Shown piece after piece: positions 36,755 to 50,330 of a stretch of DNA of 64,000 nt. The notes beneath the pieces are model-generated. The model did no database searches, had not been told where the DNA came from, and saw only the letters and a program-made list of their open reading frames with translations. This DNA is from Pagrus major (lineage: Eukaryota; Chordata; Actinopteri; Spariformes; Sparidae). The translations under genes were made by a program, and so were the position numbers. Every line of letters starts with the position of its first letter. Positions within the stretch are counted from its first letter, which is position 1. Where the stretch lies: contig NC_133230.1 of NCBI RefSeq assembly GCF_040436345.1, positions 16,750,197 to 16,814,196 of the forward strand, given 5' to 3'.

Positions 36755-37035
36755 TGCCAGAATAAATGTTGGCTAAATACATTCCTGCAAAAGCACAGAT
36801 AAGTTTATGTTGGAACTTTATGTTTCTTTAGGTTACATTTTTGTATTTTTCTCTTGTCACAATGCTGTGCTTATGCTCTGGTTAGGGTTAGGAAAACATC
36901 TTTTGGCTTAAAATACCTGTTTTGGTTTACATAAAGAAGTCTGGAGATTTCCTGAGGTCTCATTAAAAAACACCCGGTTTTGTTGCCACAAACACGGCTG
37001 GAAACTGTCACTCTTTCTAGTATGAAGTCCCCTCA
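36755..37035 (+). mobile_element. Foldback family A, copy 2 (5' half only)
   Basis: Starts AATGTTGGCTAAATACATTC, close to the start of copy 1, and continues GTGCTTATGCTCTGGTTAGG and CACCCGGTTTTGTTGCCACA. The 3' terminal repeat is absent. Confidence 0.6.
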
Positions 37036-38880
37036 TCATCTTTCTTGCCTCACAAGTTTGTTGAACTATATAATATCTTTTGTCAGCTGGTTTAAAGGAC
37101 ATTTATGTTTACCAAATGCCTGAAACAGACATTCTCCCTCAATTTTAATAGTGTTTAATAGTGTTCAAAGAGATGTCTAATTCAGGTTTTCCTATTCTTA
37201 CACATGAGTCATTGTGGACAGTGTTCCCATGGCTAATTAGAAGATTGTGTGCAGACTGCAGAGGAGACCATGCTGATTCTTCAGTCATCCGCAAAGGTAC
37301 GGCATTTAATTTGATTGTCTTATAGAGGGAGCGCAGGGATATCTGATTGTTCTGGTGACTTGTTGATGCACTGATGTACATGATTAGTGTTCACATTGTT
37401 GTTTTTGCAGAAGTAATCTGTTTTTATTGTCAATTTTTTTACAGAAATTGTATATTTTTACATTTTTTCCCAATTATACCCAGAGACCATGCCAGATTGA
37501 GTCAAGAGCTTTTTTTTTTAAAAGCAGGAGATGCTGTTGTTTTGTGGACATGTCTATCGATCAGAGAGTGATCTTTCTTTCTGTTGTTCTCTGACCTTAC
37601 TGCCCTGTCCACTGCCTATTGTGAAAAGGAGAAATTGAGAGAGTGGACCATTGTTGCTTTCATTGACCCGGTCATAAAGCTCAAACTATTTGCATTATCT
37701 TCTCGTCTTCTTCCTTTCTCCTCTACCTGCCTGTATTTTTACTGCAGCCCCATCTCTCTGCCTCTGCTTATCTTTTATCTGTCTCTCTTTGACTCTCCCT
37801 GTCTCTCTCTCTCAGCGACAGGCTTAGACAGAGAGAAGAAAATCAGACAGTGATGGAGGTAAAGATGGAGCGAGGGAGGTAAACAGACAGACAGACAGCA
37901 CTCCGTGTCTGTGATCTCTGCGTGAAGCTGATCCCTGCTTGGCCCAATTCTTTACCTTCCTGTATCTCTACACCTTTTCGTCCCTTTCGCCTCCATTTGT
38001 TGATTTTTTGATGCTGTCATACATCCTGCTAAAGGCTGATACATTTTTTTAACTGCCAATTAAGACTTAAACATTTTGTTTTTTAAATTAAATTTAGGTT
38101 ATGACCCTCAGTCCCTCCTCTTTTCTTTACAGGATTTTCTCCACCTTTATCTCTTTACATCGTCATCTTTTTCATCCTCTCTGCAGGCAGTGATCGCTCC
38201 GCTGACATGTGCCTCTGCACCCCACAATTACTGTCACGTCTGGCAAAGGTTAAAGAGAGAAGGTTGAAATGATAAGCAATTACACGGTGATGTAATTCTG
38301 TTAACAATGTCTTCTTCACTTGATGATTTTATTTTGTTTTTGAGCAGTGCAGAGTTTCCTTTCAACAGTTTGACCCTAGGGAGCCTGTTGCCAAACTTTT
38401 GGCTGCTGTGTGGCTCCACTTACCGCCTATTATAAAAATACAGCACAGTGCTGCAAACGAGCAAACTGTGGAGGAGCACAAAAACATAAACAACAACCAG
38501 TTGCCTCAATTACAATAGCCACACTCATATCCTGTACAAGCGAGGCAAACAACTGTGATTTGAGTTTTAAAATTGGTAATTTGCCCCCATTTCAGTGACG
38601 AGTCTAAAGTGGTACTACTGGCTGGAAGCTACATTTGAACTTGCACATTAGAGACTGCAATGATGGATGAAGATTGAAACCAATTAAAGAGAGGCTGTCA
38701 AACTCTTGTACCACTGCAATTCCAGATGAAATTATTGACAATTTATCAATGGAAAGAAATACAATTTTACAAGTTACATGTATACTATAAATGTATAACC
38801 AGGTCATCCAGTCAGTCTTGGAAAAAAAATGGTGAAAATAGTCCCCCTGTCATTCATGACAGTTTTACTCTGTAGTTAAG
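37036..38880. other. Intergenic, nothing recognised
   Basis: Unique sequence with pyrimidine-rich patches around 37690-37820. No exon or repeat was identified. Confidence 0.5.
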
Positions 38881-38889
38881 TGTCATTTC

Positions 38890-39000
38890 TGGAAATGCCC
38901 CTCTGGTGCAGTAGTATAAATCGTAGGTCATACACTGGACTTTGCCCCCGGAGATTGGGGTTTTCATCCCGCGTGTGACCAAGAGTCAGGATTGTTTTGT
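38890..39000 (+). repeat. Decayed tRNA-derived SINE-like relic
   Basis: CTCTGGTGCAGTAGTATAAA resembles a Pol III A box region, and ATTGGGGTTTTCATCCC about 50 bases later resembles a B box (GGTTCGAATCC type). The spacing fits a tRNA-like head. It is not a functional tRNA gene: stems do not pair well. Confidence 0.4.
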
Positions 39001-39029
39001 TTATAAGTTCTGTTACGTAAGTAAATTAA

Positions 39030-39130
39030 TGTATGTAAATTACATAACCTAAGTTATGTAAGTGACATGACTGAATGTAGTTATTTTAGACCAAAGCATG
39101 ATATTTTGCTAACCTAACCAATACACAAAA
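39030..39130 (-). mobile_element. Foldback family A, small fragment, reversed
   Basis: GACCAAAGCATGATATTTTG and CTAACCTAACCAA parallel the reversed core of family A seen at 29200-29260. It is short and diverged. Confidence 0.35.
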
Positions 39131-39259
39131 TTTGCATCGTTCACGTATTTGCGCGAGTTGAAAAGTGAAAAATTTGCATGTCTGGAGGATTTTACACTGG
39201 ATTCTGCTCTGATCTGGAGCTGTTTACAGACGGGAGGAGAGCTCAGAGATTTAGTTTTG

Positions 39260-40931
39260 GATTTAGTTTCTTAAAAAAAAAAACATTGTGAAATCTTATT
39301 GGTTCCATGCTACCAGATGACAACATTATGGGGCAATACCAAGCTCAGAACGTGATACAAAAAGTTTTTTCCTCGATTGCTTTTGTTTTCTTTTTGGATT
39401 TTCTGTCTTTCTTATTGTTTGTTGTACATAATGTATGCAACAAGAGGAGGATTTCATAAACTGCTGATCACAACTGGACACAAAGACGAAGAGTGGGGCA
39501 CACAAGTAGTCTCACCTCCCATCTTTATGGCTTCAAATGTACTTTTTGTGGACCGAGCTTCTCAAATGTTGGAGGCTGACTCTTCATCCACTGATATGTC
39601 AGCCGTGTGTGTGGTTAAGTGAAATATCAGCACAAACACCTTCCTGCCTGAATCACACCTCCCTCCTCCACCTCTGTTTTTGACCTTGTTGCTGCAGAGC
39701 CTGAGGGGGGGTCGGGGAGGGAGAGAGAGAGAATGATTGGGGTTGGCGGTCAAATCTCCTCATGTTAACGAGCTGTCAACTGCAGACTGGAGTTCCCACA
39801 CATCCAGTTCATGAGCCGCTGACCTGCTATTCACACTGACCCATTATAATGTGTTTATTCATGAAAAAAAAAAATCTGTGAACTCTCATTAAGGTTTCAT
39901 TAAAGTTCTCCATCAAAATATTTAGGAGGGCTTTTGTACTATTGCTTCTGGCCCTTTCAAGTCAGTTCACTGTCTCACACACACCCCCCCACACACACAT
40001 GCAGCTGTCCTTGGGGTCACAATTTCGACCTTTTGACCTTTATGGTCAGAGGTCTCGGCCAATCAGAAGTCTAAATGTGAACAGAAGGAAGCAATGGACT
40101 CCCTCGACTGTTCATTACAGCGCTCTCTTTCTCTATGTGTGTGAGTGTGTGTGTATGTGTGTGTGTGTCAGCAGGTTAAGAGCCTTTCCATTGGCACCAC
40201 AGGGACGGAGTGAATAGACTCTAATGACTGATTTTATCCTTTCACCCCCTCCTCTCTGTGCGTCTTTCTCTCAACATCAAAGCTGGAACCAGAGTCAGAG
40301 TCACGATTTGCAGGACATGAACACACACAGTCGACTCTGTCTGACCTCTAGTGCTTCAGGTTGTAAAAATAGACGTAATCCAGAAGATGTTGAGAAAGAA
40401 TATGCAACATTTTTTTATGCTAATTTTATAAGAAAATAATGTAAATATGTAATTTTAAATGAAAGAGGTGCATCTAGATTTAATTTTTTTTGTGATTGTC
40501 ATCCTGAAACCCTCAGTTCCGAGACGTCTTTTCTGTATTTTTATCTAATGTATGCAAAAGACAGCATGGATTTGAATAAAAAGCTGAGATCTTCTGCTTG
40601 ATGAAGCATGTTTTCATTAGATTTTGCAGAAGAACGATGTAAATCTGATGGAGGCGTTTCGTACGGCGGTGTCTTTCCCAGCTCCTTCCCACTCTGCGAC
40701 TGCACATCAAGAGGCCAGTGTATCATCAGCTGTTTGTTACTCTAGTTACTGTTCTACCGAGTTGTCATTCTTGCCTGGTAATGATCTTCGGCTTTTATTT
40801 TCCGAGCCGAGGTCTATTAGTTCTCTATTTAAAACCCCAATGGGGGAGGAGACCTCTGTGTTTGCAGCTATCAGCAGGGAGCACATCGGAGACTCTGCAG
40901 GTCTGACGGTCGCTGATAAGAGCTGCATGAT

Positions 40932-41005
<74 letters not shown>

Positions 41006-42370
41006 GCAGAGAGGGGCTGGTGGTGGTAGTCTATTGTTGGGGGAACAACAGACGTCTGGGTGAGCGCTGATAATCAACCATCAAACCAGATTTTATAAAG
41101 CGTTTTCTAGAAAAGCGTGACAACATGGACGAACGTTCACATGCTCTACTTCAGCTTGACACAACTAACAACTGAATAAAAACATCAAATCACACAGTAC
41201 AACACAGTAAAAAGCTTAAACTAAATAAAAAAAGGTATGAAAAGTATAAGACTCCAACCATCACTTATTTTTGGTCAAATGAATTGTATTAGGTTAAACT
41301 TCTCTTAATAAATACACAACATTTGGGAGTAGTGTGTGAGACTCACTATGAATGTGATGTTTCTCAGATTTAAGCCTGAAATTGTCCATAAAGACTTGTG
41401 CCCCTTTACGTTTTACCATTTATAAATGAGAGAAAACTTTTGCTTTGTTTTACGAAAAAGGACGACAACCTCTTTCTGTTTTGTCCAGACCCTAACCTCT
41501 AACCCTACATGTTTCACATAAAAATTCATCCAGTTAATAGAAAATGTTGGCTTAGCTCGATGTAGCCGAATAAGCCAACTTTATTTATTCAACCCTGTCT
41601 CCTTAAAGTTACGACCTTCTAATTCTACTAATTTGTTTCGAAAGCTAGGAAAGGAAAACATTATTTCTGCCAGGATTAATGTTTGGTGGTAAGATTTTCT
41701 TTCAGGAAACAAAATGTTAGCATGCAACATATGGAAACTGCAGGGAGCTGACCAGGGTAGATGGTGGACATACAGGAACAGGACATTGTAGTTATGTTTA
41801 GGTAAGAAAGGTATTTTCGTTACGATTAGAGAAAGATTGCAGGTTTTGGTCAAATGTAATATGTAAGCATGTCTTGCCTCAAGTTCTTCTTTAACCAAGA
41901 CCACAATCTTTCAATGAACTTTGCCAAGCAATGTGAGTAGGGGTGTAGCAGTACTGCGTTATTCAAGATAACCAGGATATAATTGTTCTTTTTGTACACT
42001 TTTTTTAAAATAGTTATGCTTACAGACTCTCTCTCCACCTCCCTACAGTCGTATTCTTGGGGTAATTTATTTGCCAAAAAGGGACAAAACAGTTAAAGAT
42101 TAATTTGATTGCTGGCAGTTTTGTTTCAAATTTCTCTATAGATATCGCAATAATATGATATTGTTTGGCCACGATAATCGTGTTTTTAAAATCGGATATA
42201 GTGACAGCCCTAGCTGTGGGTATCTAAACATAATTAAACAACTTTAATCAGTTGTTATGAGGACATATTGGAGTGAAAACATATGAAGTACATCGTCAGT
42301 GAACACACTTCCTATATGATTTTGCAAAATAAGTTAATTACTAATCTTTCCTTGTACTGATAAAAACAAA
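39260..42370. other. Intergenic, no gene seen
   Basis: Holds a (CA)n tract at 40934-41004. Otherwise unique AT-rich DNA. Confidence 0.5.
40934..41004. repeat. (CA)n microsatellite
   Basis: About 35 CA units, uninterrupted. Confidence 0.95.
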
Positions 42371-42375
42371 ATAAA

Positions 42376-42504
42376 GTAACACTTTATAATAAATGGTAAA
42401 TTTATTGTTCATTAAACTGCAGTTAATAGTTATTTGACTGTTAAAAAACAATGAAATGCTTTATAAATTATATTTTTTAAGCAACTGTTTATTGTAAAGT
42501 TGCC
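42376..42504. mobile_element. 129-bp MITE-like element
   Basis: Begins GTAACACTTTATAATAAA and ends TTTATTGTAAAGTTGCC, an imperfect terminal inverted repeat. The wording GTAACACTTTA.AATAA is one I recall from common fish MITEs. Non-coding. Confidence 0.5.
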
Positions 42505-44502
42505 ACTGATGTTTATAATCCTTCAGAATAAACATAATTTCTAAAAGACAGGGTTGTTTTTATGTAAGCAGAGACTCAGATGTCTAGAAACAGGCTAGTA
42601 CTTATGCTAGGGTTTTCAAAATAAATTGAGCCTTGGTTTATTGACATTTGAAATGTTAAATTCATATTTTGTGGTATAGACTTTCAGACAGTGTCACAGA
42701 CGCATTAAAAACATGCAAGGTCAGAATGACTTTGGCTGTTTAAGTTGACTTTTAAAGCCCCCAAAATTCAGTTAACTGGTCCACACGGCCTCCCATTAAC
42801 TGAGCAGACCTGAGCAGACTTATACCAGACTTCCACTGAGCTTTTTGTAACAAAGTTAAATGGCTCTAAGGCTCAGAAACTGCAAAGAAAAAAAGCCCTC
42901 TAAAGTGCTCGACCCTAAAACCATTAAAGCATGTCTTTCTAAAACTTCCTTGTCATTTACTCCTCATTTATCCTCTGATCCCCTCTTCTGTTGTCTCGAC
43001 TCCTCCAGAGTCTGTCCGCGGCTCTGCTGGGCTACGTTTTCCTAATTTATCCTCTGCTCCTCCAACCACCACCCCCCCTACCCCCTTTAGTCCTGTCCTG
43101 GGCCCCTTGTGTCATGGAAATCCTTTGTTCCCCCCACGTCCTATAACACATGCACACACACATGAACACAGATGGAGTGAGTCACTCTATTGCAGCAGTC
43201 ACAACATTTATCTGACAATGATAGTATTTTGTTGAAGAGTAGTCTGGCAAATTAGGAAAGTGAGCAGGGACATATCTGAGTAAAATATCATTATGATTTG
43301 GAGAAAGTAAGTTAATGAATAATGGTCAGAAATGTCTTACTGTCTTTGTGGAAAGAGGAGAATTCCTTCTTCTTTTCATGGGCAAAGAAATTAAATTTAA
43401 CACCCTGGTGAAAAAAGCATGATGATAAAATAAAGATAAAAGATTTTTTGATTTAATAATGACATCAAAGCTTTTTATCCCTTATCATTAATTTGTTCTT
43501 TTTTTTGAAAAACCTTCAGTGTGGTCTATGTGGTTCCTGGCGATTACACACATAACTTCTGCCTTTCATCATTGTCTCAGATGAAAGATATGATCCTGTT
43601 CTCCTCCACTGGAGTAGATATGGTATAACTCAATGGAATAACTGCATGGCTCTGCAACTCTGTGACACTGAAATAAGCACTATCACAGAGAGCGACAGAG
43701 AGGTTCACTGGAAATGAGGAAAAAGTGATGGAGAGGGACTGGCTGGTGCATGTGTTCGTGTATTTGTGCCAAACTTCTATATGATATTCTCCTCTGATCC
43801 GTTTACTGTCTTAGCTGACCAAGAAATTCCTGTGCAATAATCCGCCCACTATATAGCGTATAAGATTAAAATTCTACAAAAAATAAATTGACATTGACAA
43901 AGACAGAATATAATACAGCTCCATCATCTGCGTCATATCACTGTGTGTGGATGAGTCACTTCTATTCAAGCGCACCGCAGGACCCAGAATGATTTTATGG
44001 TCGCCTGTCCTCCCTGTCCATGACATACTGTTTTCGAGTTTTTGGCTGTGAAAGCTGCAAGATGAATGCATCAGTTCAGCCATTAACTGTTGACATTTCT
44101 GCTGCTTATTGTAGCTGTGGCATTCATTATTATCAAACTGTAAAGCAACAAATCACTGTCCGTCTGCGTGTTATTTACATGTCTCTAGGACTGTTCAATC
44201 TGATCTACTTCACGCACGGCACGTTCAATAAACGAACACTGCTCTGTACAGCAGTGAAGGCGTGACTTCAGTGCTCTTACTTTATGGACCTGCAGACTCA
44301 AGCTGGACTCACACATGATCCCGCTCACATGATCTCATGGGGAAGCAGACGTAAACAAAATGGAGATTAGCATGGTGCAACAACTTGCTGTAGTAATGCG
44401 TTGCAGTGAGAATAAACTAAGGCAGAAGATCAAATGAGTCTGGATGAGTCTGGAGACGAAGTCAACATGGCTTTTCTATTCTTCAGTGAGAACTGGAGGT
44501 GA
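42505..44502. other. Intergenic, nothing recognised
   Basis: No gene, repeat or strong signal was identified. Confidence 0.5.
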
Positions 44503-44547
44503 GATTTTAGCTAACATTAGCCTCAAGGGCTAATGTTAGCTAAAATC
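44503..44547. repeat. Perfect 20-bp hairpin with 5-base loop
   Basis: Arms 44503-44522 and 44528-44547 are exact reverse complements (GATTTTAGCTAACATTAGCC on the left), separated by TCAAG. It is AT-rich and could form a cruciform in DNA or a hairpin in RNA. No neighbouring gene explains it. Confidence 0.9.
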
Positions 44548-47500
44548 AGCACTAGCAGCTGCTCCAGGATGCCTCTCTCATTGGTTGTTGTGGTCCAGCT
44601 CAGAAAGTACAGACCAATCATACAGATTTTAAATTATAAATATCAAACATATTTATTATTATCAGGGTCTGTGAGCAGTTCAGGAAACTTAAGACTGGAT
44701 CTATAAACCCCTCACATTACCAGATAATCTGTGCTGAGCAGCATGTTTTGAGCAGGCACAGCACTAGTCACTTGATTTGTGGAGGAAGTTTTTTCACTTT
44801 TTCCTAAATTATCAATTCTGGCGTAACAATGTCTAATATGTTAAATCTGAATAATGTTAAGATCTGCATCCATTTAATGTACCTTCTTTAGTATCTGGGG
44901 GCCACTGTCTCACATTGTCAGTTCAACTACCTGTGCTGCAGTTAGCATGCAGCAACAAACACTGAGTCACTACGACCACTGTAGTGATGGCGGCACCGCG
45001 AGATGGCAGAACACACAAATCTGACATCGGATGATACAGTTACAAAATGAAATGGTGTCAGATGCATCGTTTGCTGTGAATCCCTTTAATTTCAATGCAG
45101 GAAATGTGGACTCTTCTTCAACACAGAGAGATAATTATTGCATGTAAATACATTGAATGGGAAATGCAGAAAACATGCCAACCATAAATCGAAAGGATGC
45201 TAATTTTAATCGAACATATAAAGGTAAAACATGTTAACACTCAGCAGCACAGAGACTGAAAACAGAGTGTAAGGAAATGAGATTTGGTCTTCAGTAGATT
45301 TAGTATTTACCTCTATCTAGCTTCACACATGACCAGAAAATGGCCGAATCTCCTGTGGCTGTTTGGAGGCCATCAAATAGGCTGTCAGTCTGCTTTCAAA
45401 TCATCAGGTGCAGGACTTAGATCTGATCTTTTTGTTGACAGTGCTTTGTGCTGAAAAGGGATGTGCCGCATTAGCATGCGAGGAGGTATGCGAGCTGCTG
45501 ATATGAACTGACCTGATTTGAGCATTTTGTCTGTGATCACAGAGCTCCCCAGAGGGTTACGAAAGACATATTTTCTTTTGTAAAAACGGCTGGTATTTGT
45601 GTCAACTCTGTAGCAGCATTATCTTTTTATGCTCTGTGTTTCTTCACTTTGCTTGAATATAAATTATCTCTATTGTGTCCAAGCTATGGAAAACTGATAA
45701 TCTTGTTTAGGTCCCAAACGACAGAGATCATAGGTGAAGCCTCTCGTCACTACATGAGCAATTTTGGTGATGTTTATGTTTTCATATGAATTCTGTAGAA
45801 AGACTATATGCCCCTTTGGGAATTAACAGAATTCTCCAAACGCAGTTGGATTAAAACAACCTTTCATTCGTTAAAATATCCACAGTAATGAAGCTTAAAA
45901 TGAGGCTGAAGCGTCTGACTTTTAACGAAAAGTTTTCAACTTCCCCAACTCACGGTGGCCTATATACAAACACACAAACTACACTCACTCTTTGCTGACG
46001 TAATAAACATATCAAAACCTCGTACATTCATTTCAGCGAGAAGATTGTAATTAATCTAAAAAACCAAGGGATACAAAACCCAAAACAGAGCGTGTACCCA
46101 CAGTGTTTTCATTAGGGAACGGCACGACTGCAAACATACTGTTGCTCGCACACAAACACAACAACAGCTTAACAAGATAGCACAGGAGGTTTAACAAGCA
46201 GGTTACTTCCTTGCCTCTAGGGCTGATAAAAATGTTTGTTTCCATGGCAACAAAGCATTGTTATTTTACAATCCACTCTTAACTGTCACCCCTTCAACTT
46301 TTTCTGTCTCCTGTTTCTCTGTTCCTTCCATCACAGCTTCCCCTCCTTTTTTATCCCTCAGTGTTTATCCTTTTATCCTGACCTGCATCTCTGTCTCCTC
46401 TTTTTTTTATTTCTCGCATCTCTCCATCCTCGCCCTCTTTCTCTTCTTCCCTGCTTCACCATGTTTTTCTCTCTGCTTCTCCTCTCCTCTACCCATCTCT
46501 ACTTCCTTCATTATAAAGCTAAGAGGATTTGGTGGTGTGTGTATGTGTGTATTAGTGTGTGTGTGTGCTGTGTCCCTAGACCCAATTAACCCCCTGAATC
46601 TCCTCTCTCTGCTGAGTTGTTGCACAAAATGAGAGACAATTTAAATAACTGGCTCTTAGGTGTGACGTTTTCATGTTTGCAAATGGTGGCTTAATTGTCC
46701 AAGATCACAGGCGGAGCATCACGTGAACTGTCTTTCCCTCACAAGAAGATCAACATGTGTTGACACAGCTGAGACCTGAGCTAAAATAGATCTGAATTTG
46801 GCTTCAAATCAGAGGTGGATTGGTTTACAAATATCACAGTTTGATATCTTTTCATCACAAGAACATCACTGCCAATCAAAACAGGCTTTGCTATGCTTGT
46901 TACCTATCTAATTTTAGATTTTCAGTTACTCATCTTATTGCCTTTGAATTTTTGGGGAGGTGACATCGACCACACTCGACTAACTTTGTGAAAAGCAGCC
47001 TTTGAAGACGTCTTAATTTACACAACAGTAGGAAGGGTAAATGCATCGCTGGTGCTCTTGCTGGTTGCTTTCATTCCAATTAAAATAGAAAATATACAAA
47101 CACAACATCAATAAGATGTGGAAACAACTCCTATTGAAAATGAAGGAAATGTGCATTAAATCTTAGCAGAAGAAGAAATTTGTGTCGGTACAGGAATATT
47201 GGTTTCATAGGAAATGCAATCTGTCATTTCTAATGCTATTATGCTATTATTATTTTCTTCAACATTTAATTCTCTATAATGGAGAGAAATAATGGAAAGC
47301 TCTGAGTGTCTGTACGACAACGAATTTTCCTTGCAGGACTATTAAATCATGTCTGTGTACAGCACACGTTCTGCATTGTCACTTGCTGTGCCGTACCTAC
47401 ATGTTTTCAGTCGATAATCAGTGATTTGAGGTAGCATGAAAGAAAACACTCCCTGCTTTGGAAATAAATAAAAAAATCACCTTTTGTTTACTTTAAGCAA

Positions 47501-48860
47501 CATTTTGTGATTTTTTTTTTTACCCTAAAATAACAGCTTCAAAATCATTTTGATGGTACACTAACCTGTAATCGGGAGAATGGTGCCTCTGTCAGTCCCA
47601 CTTAGTGGGTACAATCTCCTGGGAGAAGCGCTTAGGGCTTGACAGCATTACCTCACAAAACACTACTATGTCAGTGAAACTGGATCATATTCATAAAATG
47701 TTTCCTGGTTCTCCCTCTGATATCCACTGGCTGCTCTGCCTCCAGTCACAGAAATGTACCCAGTTTCCTTAAGGACAGATTTACGTGTTGCTAAATTAGC
47801 CATTTACAGCTGCTAACTGTAGCTGCTGTTTGCTACTTAGCTCGCTTTGGACCACTTGGAGGGAGGGGGGGCATGCAACTGGGCTCAGCATCCTCTACAG
47901 ACAAGCATGACAGAGGTGAAGAGACTGAAGAAGATGTTCACGGAGGAACCCATAAAGAGAAAAAAGATAGGCAAGAGTAGGCTAAATCTCAGCAGCATCA
48001 CCAGAAAGGAAATGTTAAACGGGGAAATTGTCGTCTGTGAGTCGTAACCACGAGAACAAGTAGGTGTAAATGTATACTTTACATAACACTGGTGCATTCA
48101 AAACAACTCGACTTGCACACAGCACATCTTGGCAAGAAGATTCAAACTCCAACTCCAAGTCCCTTCAAATGAGTGTTGAGCGGTGGGAGGAGAAACAACA
48201 GCCGTGATCATAAATCAAGTTCATCATCATAGCCCACACCAAGCGTGAACGACTAAAAAGAGGTCATGTGAGATGTAGGATCTCATATTTTGCTACCCTG
48301 ATCATGTCAGGAAATTAATGATAATGAGACAGCAGGGACTAAATCCAACTATTAATGCAAGCAACACAAAAATGCTCGGATTGTTGTACATTATGGCATT
48401 TTTGGTATTATTGCTCATACATCATTAAAGAGGAAAAAATCATCATACAAATACAGCAGTTATTGTACATCTGGCAATGCTGAATCTCAGACTGGCTTTT
48501 AGTTGATGGTGAGTGCTTCAAGATAGCGAGCTGGCCATTTTGCAATTGGACTAGTGAGTATTAATAGCTATCTTTATATGTCATGTGCTGTTGCACTTGC
48601 TTGATGTTTAGTCGTGCACATGCATGTGTACAGCCTCCGTATTTATGACGGTGGTGTACAGGTGAATTTCAGTCACTTAGTTACAGTGTCCAATGTAACT
48701 GAGTCATTAATGTAAAATTTTATATGTTTGAGTACTTTGATACTGTAAGCGGCCCTCCAGAGGAGTAAGGTGGAGGGCAAGGCACTGGAGAGGAAACAGT
48801 AAAAGCATATCTTATTATTTTATAGCACCACGGGACCAGGCACACACAAACACAAAAATA
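44548..48860. other. Intergenic, no gene seen
   Basis: Pyrimidine-rich patch 46290-46500. The 66-codon frame at 47847-48047 lies in sequence that resembles a gene-free fish repeat and has no splice or homology support. Confidence 0.5.
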
Positions 48861-48880
48861 CGCGCGCGCGCACACACACG

Positions 48881-48966
<86 letters not shown>
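48861..48966. repeat. (CG)n-(CA)n compound microsatellite
   Basis: Five CG units at 48861-48870 pass into CA with GCAC variants and then pure CA to 48966. An alternating purine-pyrimidine run with Z-DNA potential. Confidence 0.92.
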
Positions 48967-48971
<5 letters not shown>

Positions 48972-49799
48972 AGGAGTCTAGGGGATACTGAAGGTATCAG
49001 GTGTAAACCAGCTGTGAACACAGACTGGTTAATAAGCTGTCTTTGTTTCAATTAATGGCTCATAAACCTGTCTATCTATCTATCTGTCTATGTGTCAGTG
49101 AACATGTGTTAGCCCAGACTTTGGGTTCATTAAGGCAGTTTTCACACCAAGAAAAGAATAATAAGCATCAGTACATGTTAAAATGTTTGTTCATATGTCA
49201 CCCAGCACAAAGAACATCTGTAGTTACTTTGAATTAAGCGTTTAAGCTTGATATTGTAATCATTTTTATAACTGCAAGACATTAAAAAAAGTGTCATTAC
49301 CAGCACACGGCCTCTCTTTACTTTTATACTGTCCATAAAAGAATTGTCTGGCACCTTCAGTATATTGTACTGGGAGAGAAATACATCAGTGATGTCGGGT
49401 AGTGTTCAGATCATTTTGTAATGGCAAATTCAATTTAGAGTAAAGAGATGATATGAAACTGCAGAGAGCTGAGAAACACAGAATCCACGTTATCCTGGAT
49501 AGTACAAAGACTTGAAGCATTAAAATATGAAGACATTGTTCAAAATGAATCCTTACTGCGGTTAGAAAACTTTCATACAGTTTAGTATAATCTGATTTGC
49601 TGCTGCTCACTCTTTACTCCGACAGAATGCTGTGCTTTAACTTCTTATAATGCCAAGTGTTGAAGTCTTAAGTGAAGGACATGGAGGTGGTATAATACTG
49701 CCACAGACAGTTGTCTTACTCATACGAGCCTCAGATATTATTGTGGATTATTTAACTGTGTGGTCATAAAAACACCCACCATCGTTAGTCAGGAATTTA

Positions 49800-50330
49800 A
49801 TTGCAAAATAATTGACACATTCACATTTGTACGTGTCATACGTGCAATATTGACATTACTACAATACGTGTCATATCACGTTTACATTACATGTTTATGA
49901 TCTGATTTTTACATTGGACGGTGGAGGGGATAGTGGTGGAGCTGCAAGCGAGAAGGCCACTGAGCCAGTGACGGCAGTTCAAGACTGGGTTATAACATTT
50001 GTAAGCACGACACAGTGGATACTTATAAGGAGTCCTCGGGACAATTTCCAGCCTTGTTTGTGGCGACTGAAAAACTGAAATTTTAGACAAGACCTCAGAT
50101 TAGCTCCAATCATGTTTGTTGTGACCTAAATAGCTACTTTAAGTCAAAACACGATCCTTTCCTAACACTAGATGAGTGATTTGTTGTGCCTTAATCTAAC
50201 CAGACCATAAGCACAGCCTCTTCACAACATTAAATAGAAAACTGAGCCTAAAGAAATGTAAAGTTTCAACATTTCCGTGGTTTCCAGAAACGTACAATGC
50301 CAACTTTTAATCTGGTGATGCGGTTGGGTA
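49800..50330 (-). mobile_element. Foldback family A, copy 4 (near full length, reversed)
   Basis: The minus strand shows the family start (GTTTCTGGAAACCACGG), the GTGCTTATGGTCTGGTTAG core, ACAAGGCTGGAAATTG, and the 3' part shared with copy 3 (ACGTGATATGACACGTATTG). It includes the middle segment that copy 2 lacks. Confidence 0.62.

Noticed and set aside
38890..39000. Functional tRNA gene
   Set aside because: Box-like words are present, but acceptor and anticodon stems do not form; called a SINE-like relic instead.
47847..48047. 66-codon Lys-rich frame (MTEVKRLKKMF...)
   Set aside because: It might be a transposase or chromatin-factor relic, but it is short, isolated and in repeat-like DNA, so not called a gene.
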